Below are positions 37,662-43,567 of a DNA stretch of 43,567 nt, piece by piece (the first letter of the stretch is position 1; every line of letters begins with the position of its first letter). Made by a program: the position numbers and the translations under genes. The notes below the pieces were generated by a model. The model was not told the DNA's origin, did not search any database, and saw only the letters and a program-made list of their open reading frames with translations. This DNA comes from Campylobacteraceae bacterium. Its GTDB lineage: Bacteria; Campylobacterota; Campylobacteria; Campylobacterales; Sulfurovaceae. The stretch spans positions 1 to 43,567 of the forward strand of contig JALSTG010000144.1 in NCBI GenBank assembly GCA_026983875.1, read 5' to 3'.

Positions 37662-38271
37662 GATACAGTGACTCCTTGAAGGAATTGAAACCGTGATTTC
37701 CAAGCATCTCACGGGTATCCCGGCGGATAAAATCTTCCGCCAATGGACACTCGACTTTTCGAATAGCAAAACGCACCCATCGGGGAGCCCTGTCCACGTC
37801 GAAGTTGGCATAGTCTAGAATCGCGAAGCGTCCGCCGGGTTTTAGGGCTCTGAAAGCATTTTCGATGATCCGATCCCGCTTTTCCTGGATAAAGCCATGA
37901 AGGACGAAGGAGATAAAGACACAATCAAACTCCTCATGATAGGGCAGCGGCTCGTCGATGCGCCGATTTTCGAGGATAAGATTAGAGTAGCCGCTCGTCT
38001 TTCGTCGGAAAGTCTCCTGCATCTCTGCTCCGATTTCAAGGGCCCTCACCTCGCCGCTGCGGCCGATATACTCCCGCATCAGCAGAGCGTTGCGCCCCGT
38101 CCCGGCTCCCAGGTCCAGGAGCCGTTCCCCCTCCTTTAACTCCAAATCTCCTATCGCTTTTTTGATAAAAGAGGGATACCAGCCCACAGTTATAATATTC
38201 ATTAATATATCATAATACTTCGCTTCCAATCCCTTCACTTCGACCTTGGAGATATCTTGCGTCAATTCCAT
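37615..38271 (-). CDS. Class I SAM-dependent methyltransferase
   Basis: The 218-residue protein shows motif I LLDLGAGTGRNALLM, an acidic strand-2 end VRALEIG, a motif around DCVFISFVLHGF and KPGGRFAILDYANF, which is typical of UbiE/class I small-molecule methyltransferases. The substrate cannot be told. It starts 12 bp behind nnrS with AAGGAG before the ATG, so the two form an operon; a link to nitric oxide or metal-related metabolism is only a guess. The gene ends inside the small convergent ORF. Confidence 0.85.
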   Translation of the reverse strand: MELTQDISKVEVKGLEAKYYDILMNIITVGWYPSFIKKAIGDLELKEGERLLDLGAGTGRNALLMREYIGRSGEVRALEIGAEMQETFRRKTSGYSNLILENRRIDEPLPYHEEFDCVFISFVLHGFIQEKRDRIIENAFRALKPGGRFAILDYANFDVDRAPRWVRFAIRKVECPLAEDFIRRDTREMLGNHGFNSFKESLYLKGHIRLLMAAKPLD

Positions 38272-38283
38272 AGCGAACTCCTT

Positions 38284-39453
38284 TTATTCTCGACCGAAAA
38301 TCAAGATACGGCCATAGAGCACAAGCCAGCCGACCCAAAGCGCTATCCAGAGCATCGCGCTGATATCGAACCAAGGGAAAATATGCCCATCTACCGCCGC
38401 AAGTGAAAACAAAAAGCGTCCCAGGACCACGATCTGCGTCATCCAAAAGATCGCTACGCCCCAGGGACCCACTTGCAACGTCATACCGCCATGTCCCAAG
38501 GTCACCCGGGTCCCAAAAGCCACCAGGATCGTCGTCAGAAACCCAAGCGCCAGCAGATGAATTTCCAGACGCAGAGAAGCCACCGCGAACCGGGCTTCGA
38601 AAAAATCCGAAAGTGCTCCGACAAAGAGGCCAAGCGGCAGCCAGAAGAGCGCCAAATGCAGGCTCCAGAGCAACGGATCGGAATGGGGAAAAGGCAAGCT
38701 CGCCTTCAAAATTTCACGCCCAAGCCAAAATGCCAGAAGCAGATCGACAAAGAAAAGCGCTCCGGGATAAAAGGCCTCCACGATGACATGAGAAAAGAGA
38801 AGTGCGAAAACGATCCCGTGAAAAGAGTGACTCTTGGCATAATCCATAGCGCCGCTGAAGATTGGCACCATCCGGAAGCCGATGACGATGGGAAGAAACA
38901 TCAGATAGAGCCAGACTCCCACCCCCACGGCCCAGAAGGCGAAGACACCTGTCCGACAGCCCTGGCAGGGGATCGCCGCCAGAAGATAGAGCAGATTTGC
39001 CACCGCCCCCATTCCCAGCGCTACGATGATCCAGTACTGATCCCCTTTGGGCTCGGGTGCTTCGGTATAGATCACCAGGAAGTTCCTGATCGTCAGAGCA
39101 AAGGAGAGTGCCATGAAAATTGTTGCGGCATAGAAAGCCTCGGGTAGAAGGAGCGAAACATAGAGGCTCACCGATGACAAAAAGTTCAATAGCCAGACCC
39201 GGAGAATACGTCTCGTCTCGATAGGAGGCCTAGCGCTGAAACGGGGAAAAGTCGTGTAGGTGAATCCGTAGAAAAAGTTGCTAAAAACCGCAAAAATCAT
39301 CCCGTAGCCGTGCAGGCGCAAAGCATCGGCCTCTATGATGCCCCGGTAGGCAAGGATGAAGAGCGCCATAATCACAATCGCATTGATCACACCCAAGAGA
39401 AAAAAGGGCTGATGCGGCTGAGAAAAGAAGTAACTCAAACGATTCGATCCCAT
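38284..39453 (-). CDS. nnrS: NnrS-family membrane protein
   Basis: NnrS is a polytopic haem/copper membrane protein linked to nitric oxide stress and denitrification, common and often multiple in Campylobacterota. I start it at ATG 39453 (MGSNRLSYFFSQPHQPFFLLG), because AAAGGAG stands eight bases before; the ORF-track start is 27 bp further up. The protein has 389 residues and about 12 membrane helices, with family marks HGYGMIFAVFSNFFYGFTYTTFPRF, FRMVPIFSG and a C-terminal GFLTTILVAFGTRVTLGHGG. His residues in helices could hold haem. It probably forms an operon with the methyltransferase gene and is divergent from cutA. Confidence 0.92.
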   Translation of the reverse strand: MGSNRLSYFFSQPHQPFFLLGVINAIVIMALFILAYRGIIEADALRLHGYGMIFAVFSNFFYGFTYTTFPRFSARPPIETRRILRVWLLNFLSSVSLYVSLLLPEAFYAATIFMALSFALTIRNFLVIYTEAPEPKGDQYWIIVALGMGAVANLLYLLAAIPCQGCRTGVFAFWAVGVGVWLYLMFLPIVIGFRMVPIFSGAMDYAKSHSFHGIVFALLFSHVIVEAFYPGALFFVDLLLAFWLGREILKASLPFPHSDPLLWSLHLALFWLPLGLFVGALSDFFEARFAVASLRLEIHLLALGFLTTILVAFGTRVTLGHGGMTLQVGPWGVAIFWMTQIVVLGRFLFSLAAVDGHIFPWFDISAMLWIALWVGWLVLYGRILIFGRE

Positions 39454-39494
39454 AGAAGGGTCTCCTTTTTTTCCGACCATTATGCCCGTAGGTG

Positions 39495-39500
39495 TATAAT
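39495..39500 (+). promoter_or_regulatory. -10 element directly before the cutA ATG
   Basis: GTGTATAAT ends only 6 bp before the cutA ATG at 39507. A TTCCGA at 18 bp spacing (39471-39476) may act as the -35. Transcription would then begin at or next to the A of the start codon. Confidence 0.5.
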
Positions 39501-39506
39501 GAGTCC

Positions 39507-39839
39507 ATGAAAAGCAATGAAGCGATCATCGTCATCACCACGACCGAGAAAGAGGCGGAGGCGGAGTTTCTGGCCCGGACTCTTTTGGAGAGCCGTCTCG
39601 CTGCCTGTGTGCAGATCGAAGCGATCCGGAGTCTCTACCCTTGGGAGGGGGCGATCGAAACAAGCGGCGAGTACCGCCTCCAGATCAAAACATTGCGACG
39701 TCTCTACTCCCGGATAGAAACGACCATCAGACAATATCATAGCTACGAGCTTCCCGAGATCCTCGCCCTTCCCGCCGTGGAGATCAGCCCCGACTACCGA
39801 CAATGGATCCAATCCTCCGTCACGATCGACTCTGCCTGA
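39507..39839 (+). CDS. cutA: CutA-like divalent cation tolerance protein
   Basis: CutA is a small trimeric protein of PII-like fold linked to copper tolerance in E. coli; its true function is unclear. The 110 residues show IIVITTTEKEAEAEFLARTLLESRLAACVQI, the YPWEGAIETSGEYRLQIKT strand pair and the C-terminal HSYELPEILALPAVEISPDYRQWI, all family hallmarks. The ORF-track start (GTG 39492) overlaps a TATAAT box, so I use ATG 39507. No Shine-Dalgarno is visible before it, which fits a leaderless message. Confidence 0.93.
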   Translation: MKSNEAIIVITTTEKEAEAEFLARTLLESRLAACVQIEAIRSLYPWEGAIETSGEYRLQIKTLRRLYSRIETTIRQYHSYELPEILALPAVEISPDYRQWIQSSVTIDSA

Positions 39840-39947
39840 TTTTCTCCTGTGATTCCTTTGCTTCCCGATTCCTCAAAACCGCTTGTAATATTTATTAATA
39901 TATCTCAAAGTTCCTTCCCCCTTCTACTGCATCAAGTCAACTTTAGC

Positions 39948-39953
39948 TAAAAT
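39948..39953 (+). promoter_or_regulatory. Candidate -10 element of metG
   Basis: TAAAAT in TTTAGCTAAAATATC lies 41 bp before the metG ATG. No good -35 is seen. The upstream AT-rich stretch (39885-39910) may help promoter opening. Confidence 0.35.
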
Positions 39954-39993
39954 ATCTTCCAAATTCACAGCGTCACGACCCAAGGAAAGATCT

Positions 39994-41943
39994 ATGTCCG
40001 AATCCTGCAAAAAAGCCTATATCACTACCCCCATCTACTACGTCAACGACATTCCCCATATCGGCCACGCCTACACTACCATCATCGCCGACACCCTGGC
40101 CCGATACTCACGGATGGCCGGGCTGGAGACCTTTTTCCTGACCGGAACCGACGAACACGGCCAGAAGATCGAAGAGGCCGCCAAAAAGCGGGGCAAATCC
40201 CCCAAAGAGTATGCCGACGAGATCAGCGGACGTTTCAAGGCTCTCTGGGACGAGTTCGGCATCAGCTACGACCGCTTCATCCGTACCACCGACGAAGATC
40301 ACAAGCTGGGCGTCCAGGCGGCCTTCAAGAAGATGTACGACAAGGGCGATATCTACAAAGACGTCTACCGGGGCCACTACTGCATCAGCTGCGAAGCCTT
40401 CTTTACCGAGATGCAGCTCGTCGACGGAGAGTTCTGCCCCGAGTGCGGGAAACCGACCCAGATCGTCGAAGAAGAGAGCTACTTTTTCCGCCTCAGCAAA
40501 TACCAGGAGCCTCTGCTTAAGTGGTATCGAGAGAATGAAAAGTGCATCCTCCCCAAGACCCGTCGCAACGAAGTGATGCGCTTCGTCGAAGGGGGGCTGG
40601 AGGATCTCTCCATCACCCGCACCAGTTTCGACTGGGGAATCAAGCTCCCCCAGGAGATGAACGACCCCAAACACGTCATGTACGTCTGGCTCGACGCGTT
40701 GATGAACTACCTGACGGCCCTGGGCTACGGCACCGACGAGAAGCTCATGGATTTCTGGCCCGCCAGGGTCCATCTCATCGGCAAGGATATCCTGCGCTTC
40801 CATGCCGTCTACTGGCCCGCCTTTCTCATGAGCCTGGATCTACCCCTTCCCAAACATATCGCGGCGCACGGCTGGTGGACCCGCAACGGGGAGAAGATGT
40901 CCAAATCCAAGGGCAACGTCATCAATCCCAAAGAGGTGGCCGACGCCTACGGCCTGGAGAACTTCCGCTACTTCATGCTCCGGGAAGTCCCCTTCGGCGG
41001 CGACGGGGATTTCAGCCAAAAGGCCCTCATCGACCGGATAAACTCCGACCTGGGCAACGACTTGGGCAACCTCCTCAACCGTCTTATCGGTATGAGCTCC
41101 AAATACAGCGACGGTGCCGTCTCCAGCGCCAAAGTCGCCGAACTCTACCCCGAGGAGCTCGCCGAGCTTCACGCTTCGATCGACTGGCTCGAACCCCTGC
41201 TCTATGAGATGCAGCTACACCGCTACCTCGAAGAGCTCTGGAGGCCCCTCTCCGTCGCCAATAAGGCGATCGACCGCTACCAGCCCTGGGTCCTGATGAA
41301 AGAGGGCAAAGAGGAGCAGGCTTTAGCCCTCTTGGGGCTCATCGCCAACATCTTGGCCAAAGTCTCGGTAATGCTGCATCCCGTCATGCCCCAGACCACT
41401 CAAACCATCGCCCGGGCCCTGGGCTTTACGATCACCCCTGCCGCCTATGAGGATCTGATCGTGCGCAAAGACCTGCTTAGCGACTTCAGCGTCGAGAAGG
41501 TTCCGCCCCTCTTTCCCCGGATCGAAGAGGTCCGAATGGCCGAGGCGGCCCCCGATGTCGAAGCGAAGCAAGCCGAACCCAAAAAGGCGGAGAAAAAAGC
41601 CGAAAAACCTATCGAAGGGCTCATTACCATCGATCAGTTCTTCGAAACTTCCCTCAAAGTCGGTACCGTCGTCGAGGCCGAGGAGGTCCCCAAGAGTAAG
41701 AAGCTTCTGCTCCTCAAGGTGGACCTTGGCGAGGAGACCCCCCGACAGATCGTCGCCGGGATTAAAGAGTGGTATGCCCCGGCGGATCTGCTAGGCACCC
41801 AGGTCTGCGTCGTAGCCAACCTTAAACCTGCCAAACTCATGGGGATGCTCTCGGAGGGGATGCTCCTGGCCGCCAAGGATGACGAGGGGCTCGCCCTCAT
41901 CCGTCCCGAGCGTCCCGTCGCCGTCGGCACGGCTATCGGGTGA
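39994..41943 (+). CDS. metG: Methionyl-tRNA synthetase
   Basis: This class I synthetase charges elongator and initiator tRNA-Met. The 649-residue protein has the HIGH motif in TPIYYVNDIPHIGHAYTT, a single knuckle zinc site CISCEAFF...CPECGKP (about residues 128-150), the KMSKSKGNVINP loop near 305, the helical anticodon domain, a Lys/Glu-rich linker (about 510-540), and a C-terminal tRNA-binding OB-fold (DQFFETSLKVGTVVEAEEVPKSKKLLLLKVDLG). AAGGAAAGATCT precedes the ATG. The stop overlaps or nearly touches the next start. Confidence 0.98.
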   Translation: MSESCKKAYITTPIYYVNDIPHIGHAYTTIIADTLARYSRMAGLETFFLTGTDEHGQKIEEAAKKRGKSPKEYADEISGRFKALWDEFGISYDRFIRTTDEDHKLGVQAAFKKMYDKGDIYKDVYRGHYCISCEAFFTEMQLVDGEFCPECGKPTQIVEEESYFFRLSKYQEPLLKWYRENEKCILPKTRRNEVMRFVEGGLEDLSITRTSFDWGIKLPQEMNDPKHVMYVWLDALMNYLTALGYGTDEKLMDFWPARVHLIGKDILRFHAVYWPAFLMSLDLPLPKHIAAHGWWTRNGEKMSKSKGNVINPKEVADAYGLENFRYFMLREVPFGGDGDFSQKALIDRINSDLGNDLGNLLNRLIGMSSKYSDGAVSSAKVAELYPEELAELHASIDWLEPLLYEMQLHRYLEELWRPLSVANKAIDRYQPWVLMKEGKEEQALALLGLIANILAKVSVMLHPVMPQTTQTIARALGFTITPAAYEDLIVRKDLLSDFSVEKVPPLFPRIEEVRMAEAAPDVEAKQAEPKKAEKKAEKPIEGLITIDQFFETSLKVGTVVEAEEVPKSKKLLLLKVDLGEETPRQIVAGIKEWYAPADLLGTQVCVVANLKPAKLMGMLSEGMLLAAKDDEGLALIRPERPVAVGTAIG

Positions 41944-41945
41944 CG

Positions 41946-42926
41946 ATGAAGATCTCCGACATCCTCCACATCACCGGAGGAACCCTGGACAACGAGCCTC
42001 AAATCCAGGCCATCGAAAGTGCTACGGTCTTCCCCTCCAAAGTCGAACGGGGCGATCTCTTTTTCGCCGCCAAGACCGAGGAGATTCCCTCCGCCGTGGA
42101 GCGGGGAGCCTACGCCGTCGTCTACCAGGGAGAGCGTCCCGAGGGCCTCGATGAGGAGATCGCCTGGATTCGGGTGGAGAGCGTCCGGGAAGCGGCCTTT
42201 CGGCTGCTGCGCTACGTGCTCTTGCATAAAGAGGCCGACTTCGTTCTGCTGCGGCCCCACGAGGAGAGCCTCCTGCGTCAGGTCCTCACCCACAAGGGTA
42301 ATATCGCCTTTCTTCCCTCCGACTGGATGAGGGCCTTCGAGCGGATTCTCAACGGCGAGGAGCATCTCTTCGTCGGGAGCGACCGCAATATGCTGGAGAC
42401 GATTCGTCCCGAGATCGAACGCCTCGAAGAAGAGGCCGAGGGCACGATGATCAGCGATACTCTCTTTCGCTCCACCTTCAAGGTCCACGGCTATATCTAC
42501 CAGCAAAAAGAGATGGCCCCCTTCCATCTGGACCACCTTCTGAGGGTCGTCGCCTTTTGCGATCGACGGGATCTTCCTTACTCCCTGGACCGGGTCCGCT
42601 ACACCCGCCACTTCCAGCCCCTTTTTGTCGACGGCCGTCTCGAGAGCGTGCCCAGGGGAAGCACCGACAGAGTCCTGATCTTCGTGGACAATCTCGAAGA
42701 TATCGTCCAGGCCCGAGAGTATGTGCATTACCAGAGCAGCTGGGCCAAAAGCATCGTCCTTACGCCTCCCAAAACCCGAGTGGAAAAGGTCGAGCGACCC
42801 TACTGGTTCGAAAGCCCCGAAGAGGCTAGAGAGATCCTCAAAAACACCCACTTCAACTACGCCTTCATCTACAGCCTGGACCGGAAAATGCTTCAGAGTA
42901 TGCGGGAAGAAGCGACGCTTTTTTAG
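41946..42926 (+). CDS. Mur-ligase-N-like protein, unknown function
   Basis: The first ~60 residues (ISDILHITGGTLDNEPQIQAIESATVFPSKVERGDLFFA) match the pattern of the N-terminal domain of MurE/MurF ligases, where it binds the UDP-sugar substrate. The ATP-binding GTNGKT loop of real Mur ligases is absent, so the protein (326 residues) is not a full ligase. The rest has a helical middle part and a C-terminal segment with RVLIFVDNLEDIVQAREYVHYQ. I know of no function. The start may be ATG 41946 or the overlapping GTG 41940; I prefer ATG. It follows metG within 2 bp and is likely co-transcribed. Confidence 0.65.
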   Translation: MKISDILHITGGTLDNEPQIQAIESATVFPSKVERGDLFFAAKTEEIPSAVERGAYAVVYQGERPEGLDEEIAWIRVESVREAAFRLLRYVLLHKEADFVLLRPHEESLLRQVLTHKGNIAFLPSDWMRAFERILNGEEHLFVGSDRNMLETIRPEIERLEEEAEGTMISDTLFRSTFKVHGYIYQQKEMAPFHLDHLLRVVAFCDRRDLPYSLDRVRYTRHFQPLFVDGRLESVPRGSTDRVLIFVDNLEDIVQAREYVHYQSSWAKSIVLTPPKTRVEKVERPYWFESPEEAREILKNTHFNYAFIYSLDRKMLQSMREEATLF

Positions 42927-42945
42927 GAGCAAAAAGCATAAAGTG

Positions 42946-42966
42946 GAAGGCTTCAGGCCTTTTTCC
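42946..42966 (+). terminator. Likely rho-independent terminator after the metG operon
   Basis: AAGGC-TTCAG-GCCTT is a 5-bp stem followed by a T-run (CCTTTTTCC), 20 bp behind the stop of the Mur-N-like gene. The stem is short, so efficiency is uncertain. Confidence 0.5.
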
Positions 42967-42997
42967 CTGACGGAACCTGCCTTTTATCCCAACCGTG

Positions 42998-43003
42998 TAT
43001 AAT
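42998..43003 (+). promoter_or_regulatory. Probable -10 element of dut
   Basis: GTGTATAAT gives a perfect TATAAT 87 bp before the dut start. The composite hairpin-heptamer element lies between it and the gene and would be part of the 5' untranslated leader. Confidence 0.5.
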
Positions 43004-43018
43004 ATTTTCCAAAAAGAA

Positions 43019-43072
43019 GCATCGCAAAGCGATGCCGACCAAACCTATTCCCTATTCCCTTTTACCTATTCT
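43019..43072 (+). repeat. Composite element copy B: 17-nt hairpin, 9-nt spacer, 4 heptamers
   Basis: GCATCGC-AAA-GCGATGC (43019-43035) is a perfect 7-bp hairpin with 3-nt loop. After 9 nt come four heptamers, CTATTCC, CTATTCC, CTTTTAC and CTATTCT (43045-43072). Sizes and spacing equal copy A at 5072-5125; the hairpin matches it in 12 of 17 bases. The array ends 17 bp before the dut TTG. Confidence 0.8.
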
Positions 43073-43089
43073 CTAAAAAAGGATCGATT

Positions 43090-43567
43090 TTGCTTCAGAC
43101 CATGTTACGCCTCCAGCAGGAGCTCAACGACGCCACCAACGGTCCCGGATGGGAGCGAGGCCTCACCCGCCAGGGCAAGCGCATCGACTGGCGACGCTGC
43201 ATCTGGCTCGAGGCCGCCGAACTGGTGGAGAGCTACCCCTGGAAACACTGGAAAAACATCGCCGCCGAACCTGACTACGCCAATATCCGCATCGAAGCGG
43301 TCGATATCTGGCACTTCGTCATGAGCGAAGCTTTGCGGCTCAACACTCTCGAGGGTAATGGAGAGATCGCTTCCCTAGCCCGCCGCATTACCGAGACCGA
43401 GGCTTTCACAGCCTTTGACGACGGTAGCCTGGAGATCCCGGAGGATCTCTACGCTCAGATCGAGATCGTCGAATCCTTCGTCGCCGCCCTCTTCTCCCAC
43501 GCCTCCATTGAGGATCTGACGGAGCGGTTCTTTCGCGTCGCCCGCCTGGGTGATCTGAATCTGCAAA
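43090..43567 (+). CDS. dut: Dimeric all-alpha dUTPase (5' part, cut by window end)
   Basis: The enzyme hydrolyses dUTP to dUMP and pyrophosphate, keeping uracil out of DNA. About 159 codons are visible and the frame is open to the last base. The family is the all-alpha dimeric dUTPase, MazG-related and known from Campylobacter. Its marks are LEAAELVESYPWKHWKNI (first metal-binding ExxE) and RIEAVDIWHFVMSEAL (ExxD). I start at TTG 43090 (LLQTMLRLQQEL) because AAAAAAGGA stands six bases before it; the ATG at 43102 would be 18 bases away. The gene is missing from the ORF track since it has no stop in the window. The metals (Mg) bind the acidic residues in known family members. Confidence 0.9.
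   Translation, partial: MLQTMLRLQQELNDATNGPGWERGLTRQGKRIDWRRCIWLEAAELVESYPWKHWKNIAAEPDYANIRIEAVDIWHFVMSEALRLNTLEGNGEIASLARRITETEAFTAFDDGSLEIPEDLYAQIEIVESFVAALFSHASIEDLTERFFRVARLGDLNLQ

Noticed and set aside
41634-42932. 432-residue minus-strand ORF spanning two genes
   Set aside because: It is antisense to the end of metG and all of the next gene, both of which have ordered protein features on the plus strand.

Overview
The window reads as a chromosomal piece of a Campylobacterota (Epsilonproteobacteria) genome with GC content clearly above 50%, most likely a deep-sea or sulfur-associated lineage of the Nitratifractor/Sulfurovum type. The clues are the family signatures of the housekeeping genes, a dimeric Campylobacter-type dUTPase, an NnrS protein, a very short Sua5-like protein and CTATTCA-type intergenic heptamers. 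The genus is an inference; no rRNA or other marker is present. I see no tRNA, rRNA, CRISPR array, insertion sequence or prophage. No stretch longer than 300 bases lacks a gene; the longest gap is the ~265 bp between the TolC-like gene and the HlyD-like gene.

Layout. 1-5.7 kb (+): 3' part of carB, then a membrane diguanylate cyclase and a short Sua5/YrdC-like gene joined by two 4-bp ATGA overlaps, then yebC and a ubiX-type flavin prenyltransferase. 5.7-24.7 kb (-): a surface-adhesion island. In transcription order it holds a type I secretion ABC transporter, an HlyD-type adaptor, a TolC-like outer-membrane channel with a C-terminal TSP3-like tail, a protein with two OmpA-like domains, a ~3405-residue Calx-beta/cadherin-like adhesin and a classical autotransporter. 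24.9-28.2 kb (+): valS and a PagL-like lipid A deacylase. 28.2-32.2 kb (-): an AT-rich lipoprotein, a four-helix membrane protein coupled to lepA, and prs. 32.3-36.1 kb (+): a PAS-GGDEF-EAL protein, a CorA-type transporter and an ICMT-like membrane methyltransferase. 36.2-39.5 kb (mostly -): gap, a small coiled-coil protein on +, a SAM methyltransferase and nnrS. 39.5-43.6 kb (+): cutA, metG, a gene with a Mur-ligase-N-like start, and the 5' part of dut, which the ORF track misses because it runs off the end and starts with TTG.

How it fits together. The adhesion island carries all structural parts for exporting and displaying a giant LapA-like adhesin: inner-membrane ABC pump with a degenerate C39 domain, adaptor, outer-membrane pore, a peptidoglycan-binding OmpA partner and the substrate. 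Two c-di-GMP enzymes lie elsewhere in the window, both without the RxxD inhibitory site. No LapD or LapG homologue is visible, so any c-di-GMP control of adhesin release would have to be encoded elsewhere.

The most unusual non-coding signal is a composite element found twice, 38 kb apart (5072-5125 and 43019-43072). Both copies have a 17-nt hairpin footprint with a 3-nt loop, a 9-nt spacer and four tandem heptamers of the CTATTCN type, just upstream of a gene. Other points of interest are a GGDEF-EAL gene with no canonical start codon before its first membrane helix, a probably leaderless cutA, an 11-codon leader ORF with a strong Shine-Dalgarno before the TolC gene, and hairpins before the adhesin and lepA.
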